A DNA stretch of 64,000 bases from Hyalella azteca (Eukaryota; Arthropoda; Malacostraca; Amphipoda; Hyalellidae). The notes under the pieces are model-generated. The model did not search any database. It saw nothing but the letters and a program-made list of their open reading frames with translations, and was not told the origin of the DNA. Shown here in pieces: positions 19,219-32,940 of the stretch. The stretch spans positions 434,001 through 498,000 of the forward strand of contig NW_025946679.1 in the NCBI RefSeq assembly GCF_000764305.2, written 5' to 3'. Numbering within the stretch: the stretch's first letter is position 1; each line of letters opens with the position of its first letter. A program made the position numbers and the translations under genes.

Positions 19219-21097
19219 GTCAAATTATTTGCTCTGTGTGCGCCAACTTGCCAATCTGAAAACTATGTCTGATGATTTTTTTATAATACCGAAAGTCTGA
19301 ATAAAATTCTGCAGAAAATACATCTCATCAGCCTCAAGTTATTATAGTACGAACAACTATTAGGGTAGTTAAAGTCTATAAAAACACAAAATTTTCAAAA
19401 AAATTGCGTTTTATAGTTCATGGATGATGATGATACTTGCTTTCTATGACCTTTTCGAGTCTTCCGCTTAAGCTTAACAACTTGGATATATATATTTTTT
19501 TGCTATTGGAAGACTTTTAAAAATGACAAGTAAAAATTAAAATTGGATATTGAATTTGGAGTCTTTTGCAGCCAACGAACAGTATCCAATACTCACAAAT
19601 GCAAACAGAAATCCACCCACCAGTATTTCATACGGCGGTGAAATTGTTTTACCGTTCATGGCTTTCGCAATACACAGTTAAGATGGGTATTTAATGGACA
19701 TTTAATCTATTCTAAAATCAATTTCCTAACCTCCTATTGGACCCTTCTATGCACATCCGATTCTCAAGTCCGTCATCAGAACAGAAATCCCTAGGGATGT
19801 TGAATTGATTTTGATCGAAGTTTAAAATAAAGGCAACATGAATATTGTTGGGAAGTGTATTGGCTGTTAGTATTTCACTGTGTCTATGAATAATCAAGGC
19901 TCATCAAGATACTGAATTAATTTCAACATTGATCCCTAATTTCTAGTAAAATAACAAAGAAGGTAAGTGGAAGGCTCGAACAAAAAGATTTATGTAATTT
20001 TCTCAATAATATGATTATTGTGCATCTTGTGGGAAGTATTCCTGATTTAATCATTCGTACACTTTTGCAGCATAAATCTCCTGACAACTTAGGAATTACT
20101 AAAAACGTATAGGATGGAGTTACACTCGTGTTGATTACATCTGAAACAAAGTCATTCCATAGAAAATTTATTTCAAATTTGAAGCCTTCCCAAAACCCTG
20201 TTTTATTTAAATTTACTACAAATTATCAGGAGCAAGCGATAATTACGAAGATTAGCATGAAACTTGTAAATCGAGCACCTTTGAACTTGCTGTTACTCAA
20301 TAATTACAAATTTTCGGCATTATGTCGATCCTGAAGGTCTCTTTGCTTTCCTGAAAGTGCCCGAAGTTTGGGTACATTATCCGACTATTTGAGTTTGAGA
20401 GTTTTGAGCTCGGTTGAACTCGGACATAAATTTGCATTTATCAATACTCGAGCGCTGCGACACACACGCAAACGTGATTTGCGAGAGAATACCTGCATAT
20501 GAATGATAATTTGAGGCTGTGTTTGAAGCAGCAAATTTGCGTTTAAAATTGCATGAGCTTGACAGTTTGGTAAATATTCAGCGTTGCTGAATTTCGATGC
20601 ATGAATAAACCTAGCACGTGAATTGCTTGAGACTCGCATGTCAATCATATTCTTCATATTCAATCGTGCTTTATTTCATGGAAGAACATGAATTTTATTT
20701 TGGTTTAGCCCCAGAAGCATTTTGAAGGAAGTTTGAGTGAAATATTGAATATATGTAGATGAAATTAAAAATTATCAAAATGTATTTTAATTATTGAATG
20801 TTAAACTGAACTGTCATAGTTCCGACAGTTCAAGGAAGATGAATAGGCAACGATGTGACGAGGAGCCTCTAAATATTTGCCGAAACGCAGACAACTTTCC
20901 AAATATTGAGAGCGTTCATTTGCTTTTCAACGCAATAATGATCGCACACTGAAATTCAGCGACGTAAGTTTCTGTCACGAGTCAACGTTGTGTCTCTCAC
21001 CGTATCGCAAAATTTTATGAAAGTGTTTCTGACGTACGGAGAAATTGGGCAAATGAAATTCAATGTGACCGAGCGACGCTGCCACGAGATGCCATAT
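19219..21097. other. AT-rich intergenic DNA, no gene seen
   Basis: Short open frames (about 60-92 codons) have no recognisable similarity and the AT-rich composition of background. Confidence 0.5.
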
Positions 21098-21190
21098 GGT
21101 TTTCATGGTATATGGTATATGGTATATGGTATATGTTATATGGTATATGGTATAAGGTATATGGTATATGGTATATGCCTATATGGTATC
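21098..21190 (+). repeat. Heptanucleotide (GGTATAT)n microsatellite
   Basis: ATGGTATATGGTATATGG-type units repeat about 12 times with few changes, between CATATGGTTTTC and GCCTATATGGTATCC. Confidence 0.9.
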
Positions 21191-23454
21191 CAACGTGTCG
21201 TTTATTCTGGTATTTTGGATAACAAGCTTCCGAGGCTTCCTCTAGTACTTCGACCGGTTGGAAATTGATTTCAACCTCCTTGCCATGATGGGCTGAATGT
21301 GAATGAGGAGGTAAAATTATAGATCATTAATGCGTTCGCATTATTTAATTTACTTGTTCATGAAATGAGTTTTAATTATGAAAACAATATAACCGCTTGA
21401 TTGAAGCAAATCATGAACACATATTTAATCCGTAAATTTAATTAATGAAAGGTGATATGTTATTATCATCCTGAAAAAATACATACAAAGGCTGCAGCTA
21501 AACTCTCAATATTTTAGCATGGATGCCCGTTTCTACCGAGCGAATTAGATTGATGTTTAAAGATAGGCCCAAAATAAATATCTTTCGGGATTTCTGATAC
21601 GGTATTTAGAGTCAGCAATTTTAATATATTTAAAATTATATTTTACAGTAGTTTTTTAGGTGTGTCTTAAAACAGATTAAGGAACTCATATTTCTCATTT
21701 TAGTCATAAGTGTCTTGTCTCTTATAATCATGAGCGTTAAAAACTGTATAAAAGGAATACCTTCAAGTCAGAATTTCTATGCGTCAGTATATCTTTCCAA
21801 TACTATCAGCCAAGTATGTGAACAGCATGTCGGATGCCAGTCAAAAGATAATATAATGTTTAAATTATTGGAAAAAATCTTCATAAGTATGTACTGAGCG
21901 CAATACGAAGCACGGCCCGTTTTAGTCAACTGAAAAGTATACTATGATAGGCTCTTGAAGGTCCGTTGTGAATCAACTGCTTCATTTTATTGCTACTGAA
22001 GTTTCATCATCAGGAAATTTAAAAACTATCACATTTATTTTGAGTCATACCACAACACATGCAACTGAGTTTTCTTTCACTGATGTGAGAGCAGCATCGT
22101 CCGTGCTCTGTTCAGCGGAACATGCTGCATCATCTCTGACTGAGCTTATGTGTGTGTGGCAACAGACTCTATTGTTTTAAAAACAATGTAGTGAATTGAA
22201 TAAGTCAATATCACATGATATATAAGTGAAGAATAATAACAAATATTGAATTATTAGCGAACGTAATCGCGGAAGAAAAGTCAAGGCTCAGTTACGTGTT
22301 CTACTGAATTAACTCAAAATGGTCATTGGAGCTCACAAAAATCCCACAACTATACGCTTTTAAAAGTCTATCACTGTTACAATTATTGCAGTACGTTTGT
22401 AGTTTCTAGGTGGAAAATAAATAAATTATGAGCATCAACAATGATTTAGTATTATCCGAAATGGATCATTGTTATGTATTTTTTCCACCGAACGTTTAAT
22501 TTTTTTCGCCGTTATTTTACGTTTCCTGATATTGTTAATGAACGCATATGAATGCTAAACTTTCTTCATAGGCATCTATGGTCTTAGTTCTGCCGCAATA
22601 TGGCGAAGAGAGATATCCTGAAATGCAGCTTGAACTTGATTTTCCAACGAGGGTTTTTCAAATTTCTTTCACTATCAGTTTTGTTTTATTCATTTCACTT
22701 CTATTTATTTCACTATTAATTTATTCTTTGATTCGGGTTGCGTCATTCCGTTCATCTTTGTTGATTTTTCATTTAGTTTGCAAGGTCGAACGTCTGATAT
22801 TCCAGTAAATTACTGACATTTTGTAACTTCGATTAAAAAAATGCAGGTTAAGGAGTTGCAGTCCGTACGTAAAACGAACACATTGCACATAATCACAAAA
22901 ATTGTTTCATTTTTAAAGTTAAAAAACAAAGTTAACTGAATAATCCCCCCTGAAATAGATAGATTTATGAGAGATTTGAATGTACATGTATATCATAATA
23001 TCAAGACGAAATGTGAGTAAAATCTACGGAAGTTATAGCGAATATTTAATTTACTATTTCCCTATCGGGATGGAAATTGTAATAGTTGAATAAAATTCGC
23101 TAAATTCGCAATTTCCAAGTTTTTAACGAAAACTGGGCCTATTATATGTTTTTCCTGTGGCAGAGATCTTGGGTTGAACTCGGAAACAGTCAAGTCATCT
23201 TGTTCATTTGCTGTACACAGAAAATTTTCGTCTTTTATTATAACCAATTTTTTTATCATAACTTGATCGCGGTACTAGCAAAGCTCTCCAAAGAAGTACC
23301 TATATGTAATATCATGCTATTGACAGCAAATTTTACTTACAGCGGTAATATGTAATATTATATTATAGACAGCAAATTTTACCTACAAAAAAGTAATTCA
23401 TTTTACCTCTGTTTTACATAGATAGTTAACTCTAATTAAACACGGCATTTGAAA
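21191..23454. other. AT-rich intergenic DNA, no gene seen
   Basis: Only scattered short ORFs. A TATAAAAG at 21747 has no well-placed initiator and is treated as chance. Confidence 0.5.
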
Positions 23455-23712
23455 AAGCAAAGATCGCCTGCATGACCGAGCCTAACGTAATCCCGAGAAG
23501 CGATGGCAGCGTCCTGCAGTGTGGGGTGCAGGCGACAGCTGCGGTGACGTCACTGCTCTTGCTTGGCAGCCTCCAGCCGCTGTTATCCGAAGGGTTCAAT
23601 TCTAGCCAAGCCCTCAGTCGTCCGTTAGCCCCCGTGGCATGAGCATGTCGTCGCTTGGGTCTCTTGGTGTGCGCCTGCCGTCTGGTGACGAGCAAAGTGT
23701 ATTTTTATCGTT
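23455..23712. promoter_or_regulatory. GC-rich island with a CRE-type palindrome (candidate regulatory or 5' exon region)
   Basis: This 250-base block stands out from AT-rich surroundings and contains TGACGTCA at 23545-23552, the CREB/ATF site. A 57-codon + strand frame (ATG at 23473) and an 87-codon minus frame both run through it, so coding is not established. It could belong to the 5' region of the GPCR gene or to an unrecognised repeat. Confidence 0.3.
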
Positions 23713-26700
23713 GCTATTAAACTAATGATGCTAGACTTCTATTTTGTGAATTTATTGGATTTTAGACGCTCTGAGAACGGAAAAATTTTGTCAATGGAAT
23801 TTTTAGTCTTTATGAAATTTCTTGAACCTATAGTTGTTAAACTAGACAATCATGTCACTGAAAAGAACCATGAAGACTTAAATCAGCGGAAGACGCGCTT
23901 GAAAATGTAGGGAATTGTTGTCATGAGAACTTGCAGTGCTATTCCAGGAAAGGATATTAGAGGCTCAACGAAGAACTGTGGCTTCAATAACCAGGCTGGG
24001 GTCTGTCAATAAGGAAGACAACCACCAAAGACCGCGTCTAACTTGGATTTTTTTCAAGTTTTTATCTTCTCGATGTGAAAAATTTTAAAATATATATTAA
24101 CGTGTGTACATAAGCATCCGACATTGAATATTGTTATCACGTTGAATCGACGTCTGCAAATGTATGGTTTTAAATTAATTGGGGCAGACGCTGACTGACC
24201 TTGCGTAGTTTGACCTCTGACCTTGGTTCATTAAAACGCTAACTCATATCACAGCAGAATTCATTTACTTTTCGAACATTATCTCATTATCTGCTTCCGA
24301 ACGCATAATCCTTTCAAGTATTTTACGCTGTGAAAATGTTAAGCTGATATTTAAATTAGGCATTAACTAATTTTACCTAGCACGACGAGCTTGACACCAG
24401 GTTTAGACCCATTTAATTGTGTCAATGATGATGGTTCCGGAATTTACTATTCGATTTATTATTAAAACTTTCTGCTACTCAGGAGTAATTTACACTGGCT
24501 TTCATCGAACATTAAAATGATATTAATTAACGATATCGTTCCTTGATCCAATGGTTTCAGAAATTGTTTAAAATCGAAGAATTTTTTAACGACTGCATCC
24601 ATCGTGAAATGCGAGAACAATAACAGAAAAAATGTCCTTGAAAGTTTGAAGGTGAAAAGAAAGTTTAAATGCACAGGTCAAGTTGAATTATAGGCCAAAA
24701 ATAGCCATAGATGTCGAGTAGAATTGATTTATATGACAGCAACGTAAAATATAAGCACTGAACTCCTTAACTTTGAGTGCTGGCTGCAAACAAGTCTGGT
24801 TACATTATTCATTCATTCGTCAGCGTTCATTTATTCCAATAGTGTCAAACACGATAAAATGAATTCGGTAAATGAGCATTGAAAACTTTCGTACTCCTAG
24901 AAGAAATTCACTCGCTTCTGCTAAACTAAAATCATCAAATAGAACGTCTGCCTTTTTTCAGTTGATCGGCATAAGAAACATGTAGAGATAGAAAATTGAA
25001 TAAAGATAAAGAATAGAATAATTTAGATAAAAAAAGCTCATTTCATTAATTTAGCCATTGCAATAATCTCTGTACTCTATAAGCGTTTCATAAAACATAA
25101 GGATCTTTTATCTAGAAAGATGTACGTATAAAAATCAAATATACGTGAATTATAGCGACCTAGGCCAAATCAACCGGGCTGCAGAGCTCTAGCTTTCCAA
25201 TGTTTTCGTCTTGCCGCTGTCGTGCTCTTGCTTGCTCTCACGAGACATTCCCAACACGAGACAATGTCAAAAAGATCCATGCTGTTGTCTTGGTATTTAT
25301 TTTTATTTTCACAGGAAACCAAATTTGAATCTTGGTATTTGCATTATAATTTGTGCTGATCTTTCAGCACCTTTTAATCAAACACAGCTTTTCGCAATGG
25401 AATCCAGAAGGAGGCTAACCATTTCTACTCAAAATCAAAAAATTTGTATCGCTTCTCAGGAATAATACCGTTAAATAGAAAGTTAGTAGATGCCGATAGA
25501 AGTTTTGGTTCGTTGGACTTCCAGGTAGTTCAAACTTTTATGTTTCAAACTCATATACATAATATTTTCGCTGACTTCGCATTTGCATTTTTAAGCGCTC
25601 ACAAAATCTAATCCTGATCAATAAATTTGCTCTCCTCGCTCGAGACGCTTTGGTAGCACCGAAGAGTCGGGCAAAGTGAGATGCACGCGGAGCAATAATT
25701 TCTCCAATAAATGGGATTGGATATTTAACGAGGAATTATCTCTAACCCAAGGTCAGAGAAAAGTCTTACATAAAAAGTGTATTACGATAGATAATATTTG
25801 AACTGGTATGAGCAGGAGCGCTGAATATTCTCCATACCAATTTATCTAGCAGCCATTTTATTGCCCTGCAAATTATTTCATGAAATAAGTTGAATACTTA
25901 TTTTAGTGAATACCTATTTTATTGTCCAACGACTTAGGTCTAAATATCTACTGAATACAAATGAAACGTAGATACATCAAAACATTAGCGAAAAACTCTC
26001 ACATTTCACTGCTAAACTAATGAATTACTTTTTTTCGAACTCGAAAATGTTTGCATTCTGAACCTATAACTATATGCACCTTTCGCTGATTTTTTTCTAA
26101 AAATATGAACACATCTACTGACAAATAGTGCTACTGTAATGTAATAAAACATGCTACATCATTTGTTTGCAAGATACACCGAAGAAATCTACTACCGTAA
26201 CAAATCTACTCTCGTGAATGAAATGACGCTCCACGTAGGAAATTCGCATCAGATGGAATGAACGATCGAGTGGGCGAGGAACGGCCGGAATATTTTGAAC
26301 CACACTATAAATTTTTAACAACTTCAAAGTTTTGCTGGCTGGTATTGAGTGGCTGAGCTCGGTGAAAATTTTCTAACGCGACTAAACTTTAATTTATTCT
26401 AGTATCTTATGAGTGTTGTCCATTGATCTAGCAATTTTTTTTCTGATACCCACTTTCCTTGATTGCAGTAAGTTATTTAGAAAATAGTGTAAATATTAAG
26501 AGAAATATACATTGAGAAATAGTCTGAATATAAAGATTCGAATATATCGAATAAAATATTGACGACAATTAATATTGCGTCAGAATCAATGATGAGCAAC
26601 GAAGTTACTTGACATGCAATTTCGCTGCAGGAGACGACCATTAATTGTTGGTGATGATCAAAATATCCAACATAAGTTCATTCGTGAGTGTTATTATTTC

Positions 26701-26900
26701 TTACTTTATTCTATCCAGCATAGTATCATAAAGTGAGTGTTTTTTATTCTTGATTCATTAATCCATAATTCGATGCAATAACTTTTCTACTCGGAAGACA
26801 ATATTATTCAGTTATATCCCAGTAACGTTCTCAAATCTGAGCCTTGCAATGTTGGCCAGGTGGCCCCAAACTCAACTTGGAGGATAACTTGTAATTTCCA
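23713..26900. other. AT-rich intergenic DNA, no gene seen
   Basis: No coding block, RNA gene or family motif was recognised over these 3 kb. Confidence 0.5.
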
Positions 26901-26904
26901 GACA

Positions 26905-26990
26905 TCCCGCCAGCGTCGCCGTGAGGCGGTACACGTGTATAAATAAGTGATATGAATCGTATAGCGGCTTCAATATAAGGGCCGCAGTAT
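26905..26990 (+). promoter_or_regulatory. Candidate TATA promoter upstream of the GPCR gene
   Basis: TATAAATA (26938-26945) directly follows an E-box CACGTG (26932-26937) and a short GC-rich stretch (CGTCGCCGTGAGGCGG). A start site 25-32 bases downstream would fall near 26965-26975 (GGCTTCAATATAAGG). The strand fits the GPCR, whose acceptor at 39209 implies an upstream exon, but the link is only inference. Confidence 0.25.
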
Positions 26991-27597
26991 TCATTCATCC
27001 ATTAACATACGAATTTTGTCCAACAAATACCTTCCGGATGACGCAGTTCTTCTCGATAATCTACCATGTTACGATGCGCTTTAGAATTCGGTTTTAAATA
27101 GGTTATTACATCAAAGGTTCTACGTTTTTTAATACAAATCAAATATTTGTATTATGATGTGTCAGTTCGCACGCTAATATATTTCCATACGATATATTGA
27201 AGACGTCAGCGAGTTACTCTGCAGTGCGATACGCTCATCGTAATAAAGACCGGCGATATAGGCATGGTGGCGGTGGTTCCTCAATTTCTCTGAGATTATC
27301 CCTTCTCCGTCCGCCCTCCGGGCAATGAGCAAGATTGATGACACGAAAAGAGACAGATCGAGATTTTGAAATTAGGGCATTCCAGCCTGATGCAGAATAT
27401 TCATTTCAATGTTGGACTTATTCAACGAAAAGATTCCTCCAGGAAGACGTACAACTCCTTCAAAAAACTGTCATCTTCGTGAGTGTTTCACTCAGCTGAA
27501 TGTCAATTTAGAGTAGTATATATTCTTGAAAACGAAAAAAGTTTTTAAACTATCATTGAGGCAATGAAATTGCGACATGGAGCATTAAAACGCATAC

Positions 27598-27690
27598 GGC
27601 TTACAACAAATCTTAAAAGACATATGGCTTACAACAAATCTTAAAGGATAATATGGCTTACAACAAATCTTAAACGACAAGCATTTTACA
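27598..27690 (+). repeat. ~29-bp tandem repeat, three units
   Basis: ATGGCTTACAACAAATCTTA with AAAGGATAAT-like spacers occurs three times, then decays into ACAAGCATTTTACAACG. Confidence 0.85.
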
Positions 27691-27699
27691 ACGTATTTT

Positions 27700-29952
27700 T
27701 TTTTTTGGCTTGCTGATCCGTGTTTGATTTTCTGAACACAGAATCAAATTAAAATTATTTCACTCCGAGAATGAATTTTTCACTCCTCTCACACATTTTC
27801 CATTTCGTTTATTCCCCTCCCAGATTTCCCGTGCTATGCAACTGTTTTGCTGCGTCTTACTCGCTGAAGACACGAGCACAAATTCTGGGAATGTGGAGAT
27901 CGCGGCGATGTCTGCATCCATGATCCAATCTAATATAATATTTTACTCCGACAATTGGAGACAACGAAAAAAATCCGGCGCATGCCTCACCTCAACCTTT
28001 GCGATGTTTGTATTCATAACCGACTTACATATCTTGTTTGCGACCGTGGTCGTTCGTTGCGTGTTCTATGCGAGACTCCCTTGATGCTCACCAACAGAAA
28101 CGCATGCAAATTTACAATGTGGAGCGCATGATTCTCTTCCACGCGATAGGATAATACGAAATAAATACATTCTTTACGAAATAAATACATTCTTCTCTCG
28201 AGATTTTTGATCAATAAACTCTTATTGCGGATATGCCAAAAGTTTTCAAATTATATATAATGGTTATTGCAGACAAAATATACAATTTCCAGGTTATGAT
28301 ATTTCTCAATTTTCGATAACATAAATTATCTCATGTAAAACTTGTAATTGCTAGAGCCCAAACATTAGTTCTAAAAAGTCTTCTCTGAATTGAATGTTGT
28401 AAATGATCCGTCTTGATCACCATTACTTATATCATTAATTTCACTTGACTCCGAGTTATTCTACGCAAACAGCAAGCAACAACAATCCCATTAACGCGGT
28501 CTCAATGCTTCGATGTTGAAAACATATTTTATTGTTTAAGATCACATCCCACAGTGAGCGTTTTGTGAAGGCTGTTTTTCACCTGTTATAGGAATAAAGT
28601 ATTATTGAACTGTTTTTGAGATTATAATCTTCTTGAGTCTCCGCTGTACAGCTGGGTGGAATTGCGCGAATCGCATTTCCTTTCACATCAGCCTGCACGG
28701 CATCTCTCAATGTTCATTTCATAGTGTTTTAATGACAACTTTATTTTTGCTTCCGTCAAGATATTTTTGGTGTGAAAGTGGATCTGTAATGCTCGATTGG
28801 TTGGTGCCGCTGCTTCTTAAAGAACCTAACCTCCGAAACAGTCTGAAACTGCTGATCTAAGAAAAGTTCCATCCCAAGGCAGATAAATTATCTCCGTAGA
28901 CGTCCAAGTTTTGACAGCCATGGCCTCTTTCCCACTGATAGATTGTGACTATAGCGTTCGGGCGGAGCAGTTTCCTTCTTGTCATGAGTCTAAAAATAGC
29001 GTGCTTGCGGTTAGTCTTGCGATCGCACGTTCAATTACGTTGCTTCATTGAAGTGTTCATTTGCAGTCGGAAAAACAGGAATTTATTATGACAAATGCGT
29101 AAGAAAATCTCCAATTATAATTCTATGTATAACACGATATTTGCTTAGTAAAGTAATCATCACTAGCGCGATCATTTATATTGTTTGACCATCTCGTGAT
29201 CGAGCATTTTCCATATGCATACGTTGGAGCTCCACACTTTCATAACATATCGAGCTAAAAAGATTAGTTAATCCACCCGCCCGCCCACACTCCTACCACA
29301 AATCAGTAACGCTATTTTCAAGTTTATTCTAGCTTTCAAGTCAATGTGCCTAAATAGTTTATATTCGATTAAACGTCTGAGAACATTATAATGTTCAATT
29401 TTTAGCCTGTTATGTATGCTTGAATACTTAGCTCAATATAAAATTATTTTATACAATACGTAGATTCTGACGCCATAAATTAGGAGTTGACGATTGATTA
29501 CTTGATCAACGCTGATGGAACGTCAAAAGAGTTTAAGACTGGGTTGAAAATTAGTTTAGTTTGAGCAACGCTCTGCGTCTCTTAATTCAGGCCACGTCTG
29601 AATGGTTTAATTGAATGAGACTCAGGGTAGGACAGAGAGTACTTTAATTGAAAACCCAGAAACAGTTCAGATATTTTTCAGGCATTAGCGGCTGGAAAGT
29701 GTTTTTCATTTTGTTTGTTTTAAGTTTGTTAGTGAATCCCGTTGGACATACAAAGACTTCATATGATTATACGTGTATATCTAGCTCTTGGCTACGAATT
29801 TCAACTTTAAATATTCCAAAGTATGATCAAGAGAGCGATAACGTAGAGGTTGAATTAATTCTAATAGTTTTATTCGACTCATAACATGGAAAATGGTTCT
29901 TCGTAGCTTAATGTGAGGATAATTCGATCACCAGTGTATGTTCACGATCATA
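27700..29952. other. AT-rich intergenic DNA, no gene seen
   Basis: A few short ORFs (60-82 codons) without recognisable domains. Confidence 0.5.
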
Positions 29953-31440
29953 ATAATATGCGTTTAAAAATTACTTTTTAAAGACAACACTTCTGAACAA
30001 TCCAGTGTCTTGTATGTTACACATGTACAATGAATTTCTAATTTTATTTTCAAATATTTAAAAGAAAAATTATTTTTCAAAATTTTTTTAAAATATCAAA
30101 ATTTTGTAAATTTTCAAAATTATTTATTCTGTCAATTGATTCATGCATTGTCTCTGACTTTGCAATTGTGCAAAATTTCAGATTAATAGGACAGTTCAAA
30201 TTGTGTCATATATGGATTATAAGATTTGTGGCAGACGAAATTATTTTTTCATTTTTTTAATAATGAATTTTTTTTTTAATTTATAAAATTATTTATTCTG
30301 TCAATTGAATCCTGCATTGTCTCCAACTTCACGCAAGTGTGCCAAATTTCAGATCGATTGGACAGGTAGAAGTGTGTTAAATATCGATTAGAAAATTTGT
30401 AGCAGACAGATAAACAAACAAGAAGTGAAGTTAAAGAGAAGTCTTAAAGAAAGTTACTGAGCTTATTACTATAATCTTAAACTGAACACAAACGATTTCT
30501 TCTAGTTAACGCGATCAAACGAGAGGAGACTTATATATATTATAAGAAATTTCTGCTTGTGAACACGGTCAAGCGATAGGAGACTTAAATATATTATACC
30601 TTATAATATAAAAAAAGTTACTGAGCTTATTACTATAATCCTAAACTGAACACAAGCAATATCTTCTAATCAACGCGATCAAACGATAGGAGATTTAAAT
30701 ATATTACACCCTAAAATAAATAGAAACTTACTGGGCATATTACTAAAGTCTTGACCTGAACACAAGCAATTTCTGCTTGTGAACACGATCTAACGATAGG
30801 AGACTTAAATATATTATACCTTAGAATAAAAAATAATATGCGTTTAAAAATTACCTTCAAAGACAACACTTCTGAACAATCCAGTGTCTTGGATGTTACA
30901 CATGTACAATGAATTTCTAATTTTATTTTCAAATATTGAAAAAAAAATTATTTTTCAAAAATTTTTTAAGATATCAAAATTTTGTAAATTTGCAAAATTA
31001 TTTATTCTGTCAATTGATTCATTCATTGTCTCTCTTGTGTCTCTGACTTTATGCAATTGTGCAAAATTTCAGATCAATTGGACAGGTCAAATTGTGTCAT
31101 ATATGGATTATAAGATTTATGGCAGGCGAAATTATTTTTTACTTTTTTTCAATAATGAAAAATAAAATTATAATTTACAAAATTATTTATTCTGTAAATT
31201 GATATATGCATTGTCTCCAACTTCACGCGAGTGTGCAAAATTACAGATCGATTGAACAGGTAGAAGTGTGTTAAATATCGATTATAAGATTTGTAGCAGA
31301 CAGACAAACAAATAATATACGTTTAAAAATTACTTTTTAAAGACAACACTTCCAAAGAATCCAAAGAATCCAGTGTCTCCAAACTTACAGATGTACAATG
31401 AATTTCTCATTTAATTTTCAAATATTAAAAAATTTAATTT
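29953..31440 (+). repeat. Nested tandem array: ~479-bp units with an inserted ~95-bp array
   Basis: Units starting AATAATATGCGTTTAAAAAT begin at 29953, 30832 and 31311; the last is partial. Each full unit holds two related halves that share TTATTTATTCTGTCAATTGA and a tail, TTTCAGATCGATTGGACAGG with GCAGACAGA. Between units 1 and 2 (about 30440-30830) lies a second array of about 95-bp units with CTGAACACAAGCAATTTCT and GATAGGAGACTTAAATATAT. The TTTCAGATC..GACAGACAAACAAA tail resembles 3' tails of arthropod transposable elements. Confidence 0.85.
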
Positions 31441-32330
31441 TTCAATTTTTTCAAGATATAAATTTTTTAATATATATCATTTTTTTCAAAATGTTCACAG
31501 CTTTATTCCAAACCTTATTATCCCTAACGAAACTATTGTTCAGGATAGCAACAAGTCGCATCAGTATGTATTTTTTTCGTTTGATGTAGACAATTAAACA
31601 CTATTCTCAGTTGAAGGTATAGTTAATAACAAACTTGCTTACCGGAACAAACAACTGTGTATTTGTAGGCACTCGTACATGAATATTCTGTATGGGAGTA
31701 AAGAGGCAATAAACCAGGAGATTTCAAATCGCAGTTACGTTATTTTTCATTGGTCCGTGTTTATAGATGTCGTGTGACCGTGTCGCCAATAAATGAAGGC
31801 GATAAAACGCCGATCAGGTTGTTCAGTTCGTGTTACGTGCCAGCCACGGCCAGCGGTGTTTTCGTGGGCAGAATAATGCTGAAGCTGCGCTTTCGATTGC
31901 TGACTTCGATATTGTACTTATTTTCAGCAAGTTAGTTCAACAAGAACTTCATCCAATAAATTTTGGGAAATATTTTTCAGTTTCGTCGTATTCCATGCCG
32001 ACACTTCTATTCTTTTCTATTCTATTAGACGTGTTAAGTGAGTAAACCAGCACATTCTTCATCAACAACTTTTCTCATGAGTATTCAATACAATTAATCT
32101 CCTATCTCCAGCAAGATGTGCACTGATCCTTTAGCTAATTTTAAATTTTCCTGAGCAACTCCCCAGCATGGCTTGTCGAGCTTGATAAATGACGGCCCTC
32201 GTAAAGTCATGAGGTCCTAAAGAACTGCCATGTCTTTAGATGAAAGCCGTAGGGCCACACTGGGTGCCAACGCCGGCGCCAGGGAGACGAGCTCCCACAC
32301 ACGCTCAGTTGGCGAAGTTGACTGAACAGT
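31441..32330. other. Intergenic DNA, no gene seen
   Basis: Two overlapping 61-71 codon frames near 31750-32045 lie in slightly GC-richer DNA; no domain was recognised. Confidence 0.4.
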
Positions 32331-32940
32331 GAATAGACCAGGCGAAGCTGGTTTTACTCATGCTGCGAGGCGAGACTAAATTATATGTATGTGTGTTTGT
32401 GAATAGACCAGGCGAAGTTGGTTTTACATGTGCTGTGAAGAGAGACTCAGTTATATGTATGTGTGTTTGTAAGTTGACCAGGCGGGACAGGTTTTAATTG
32501 TGCTGTGAAGAGAGATTATATTATATGTATGTATGTTTGTGAATAGACCAGGCGAAGCTGATTTTACATGTGCTGTGAAGAGGGACTAAATTATATGTAT
32601 GTGTGTTTGTAAATAGACCAGGCGAAGCTGATTTTACATGTGCTGTGAAGAGAGACTAAATTATATGTATGTGTGTTTGTGAATAGACCAGGCGAAGCTG
32701 ATTTTACATGTGCTGTGAAGAGAGACTAAATTATACGTATGTGTGTTTGTGAATAGACCAGGCGAAGCTGGTTTTACATGTGCTGTGAAGAGGGACTAAA
32801 TTATATGTATGTGTGTTTGTAAATAGACCAGGCGGGACAGGTTTTAATTGTGCTGTGAAGAGAGTTTATATTATATGTATGTGTGTTTGTGAATGGACCA
32901 GGCGAGGCAGTTGCTGTGAAGGACCAGGCGAGGCTGTGAA
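32331..32940 (+). repeat. 70-bp minisatellite, about 8.5 units
   Basis: GAATAGACCAGGCGAAGCTG starts at 32331, 32401, 32471, 32541, 32611, 32681, 32751, 32821 and 32891, exactly 70 bases apart, each unit ending in TTATATGTATGTGTGTTTGT. Units 3 and 8 share a GGCGGGACAGGTTTTAATTG variant, which suggests a five-unit higher-order block. The last unit is truncated into a GACCAGGCGAGGC duplication. Confidence 0.95.

Noticed and set aside
21741..21790. TATAAAAG with a TCAGT downstream as a core promoter
   Set aside because: Spacing is about 39 bases, beyond the usual 25-32, and no linked transcript signal was seen.
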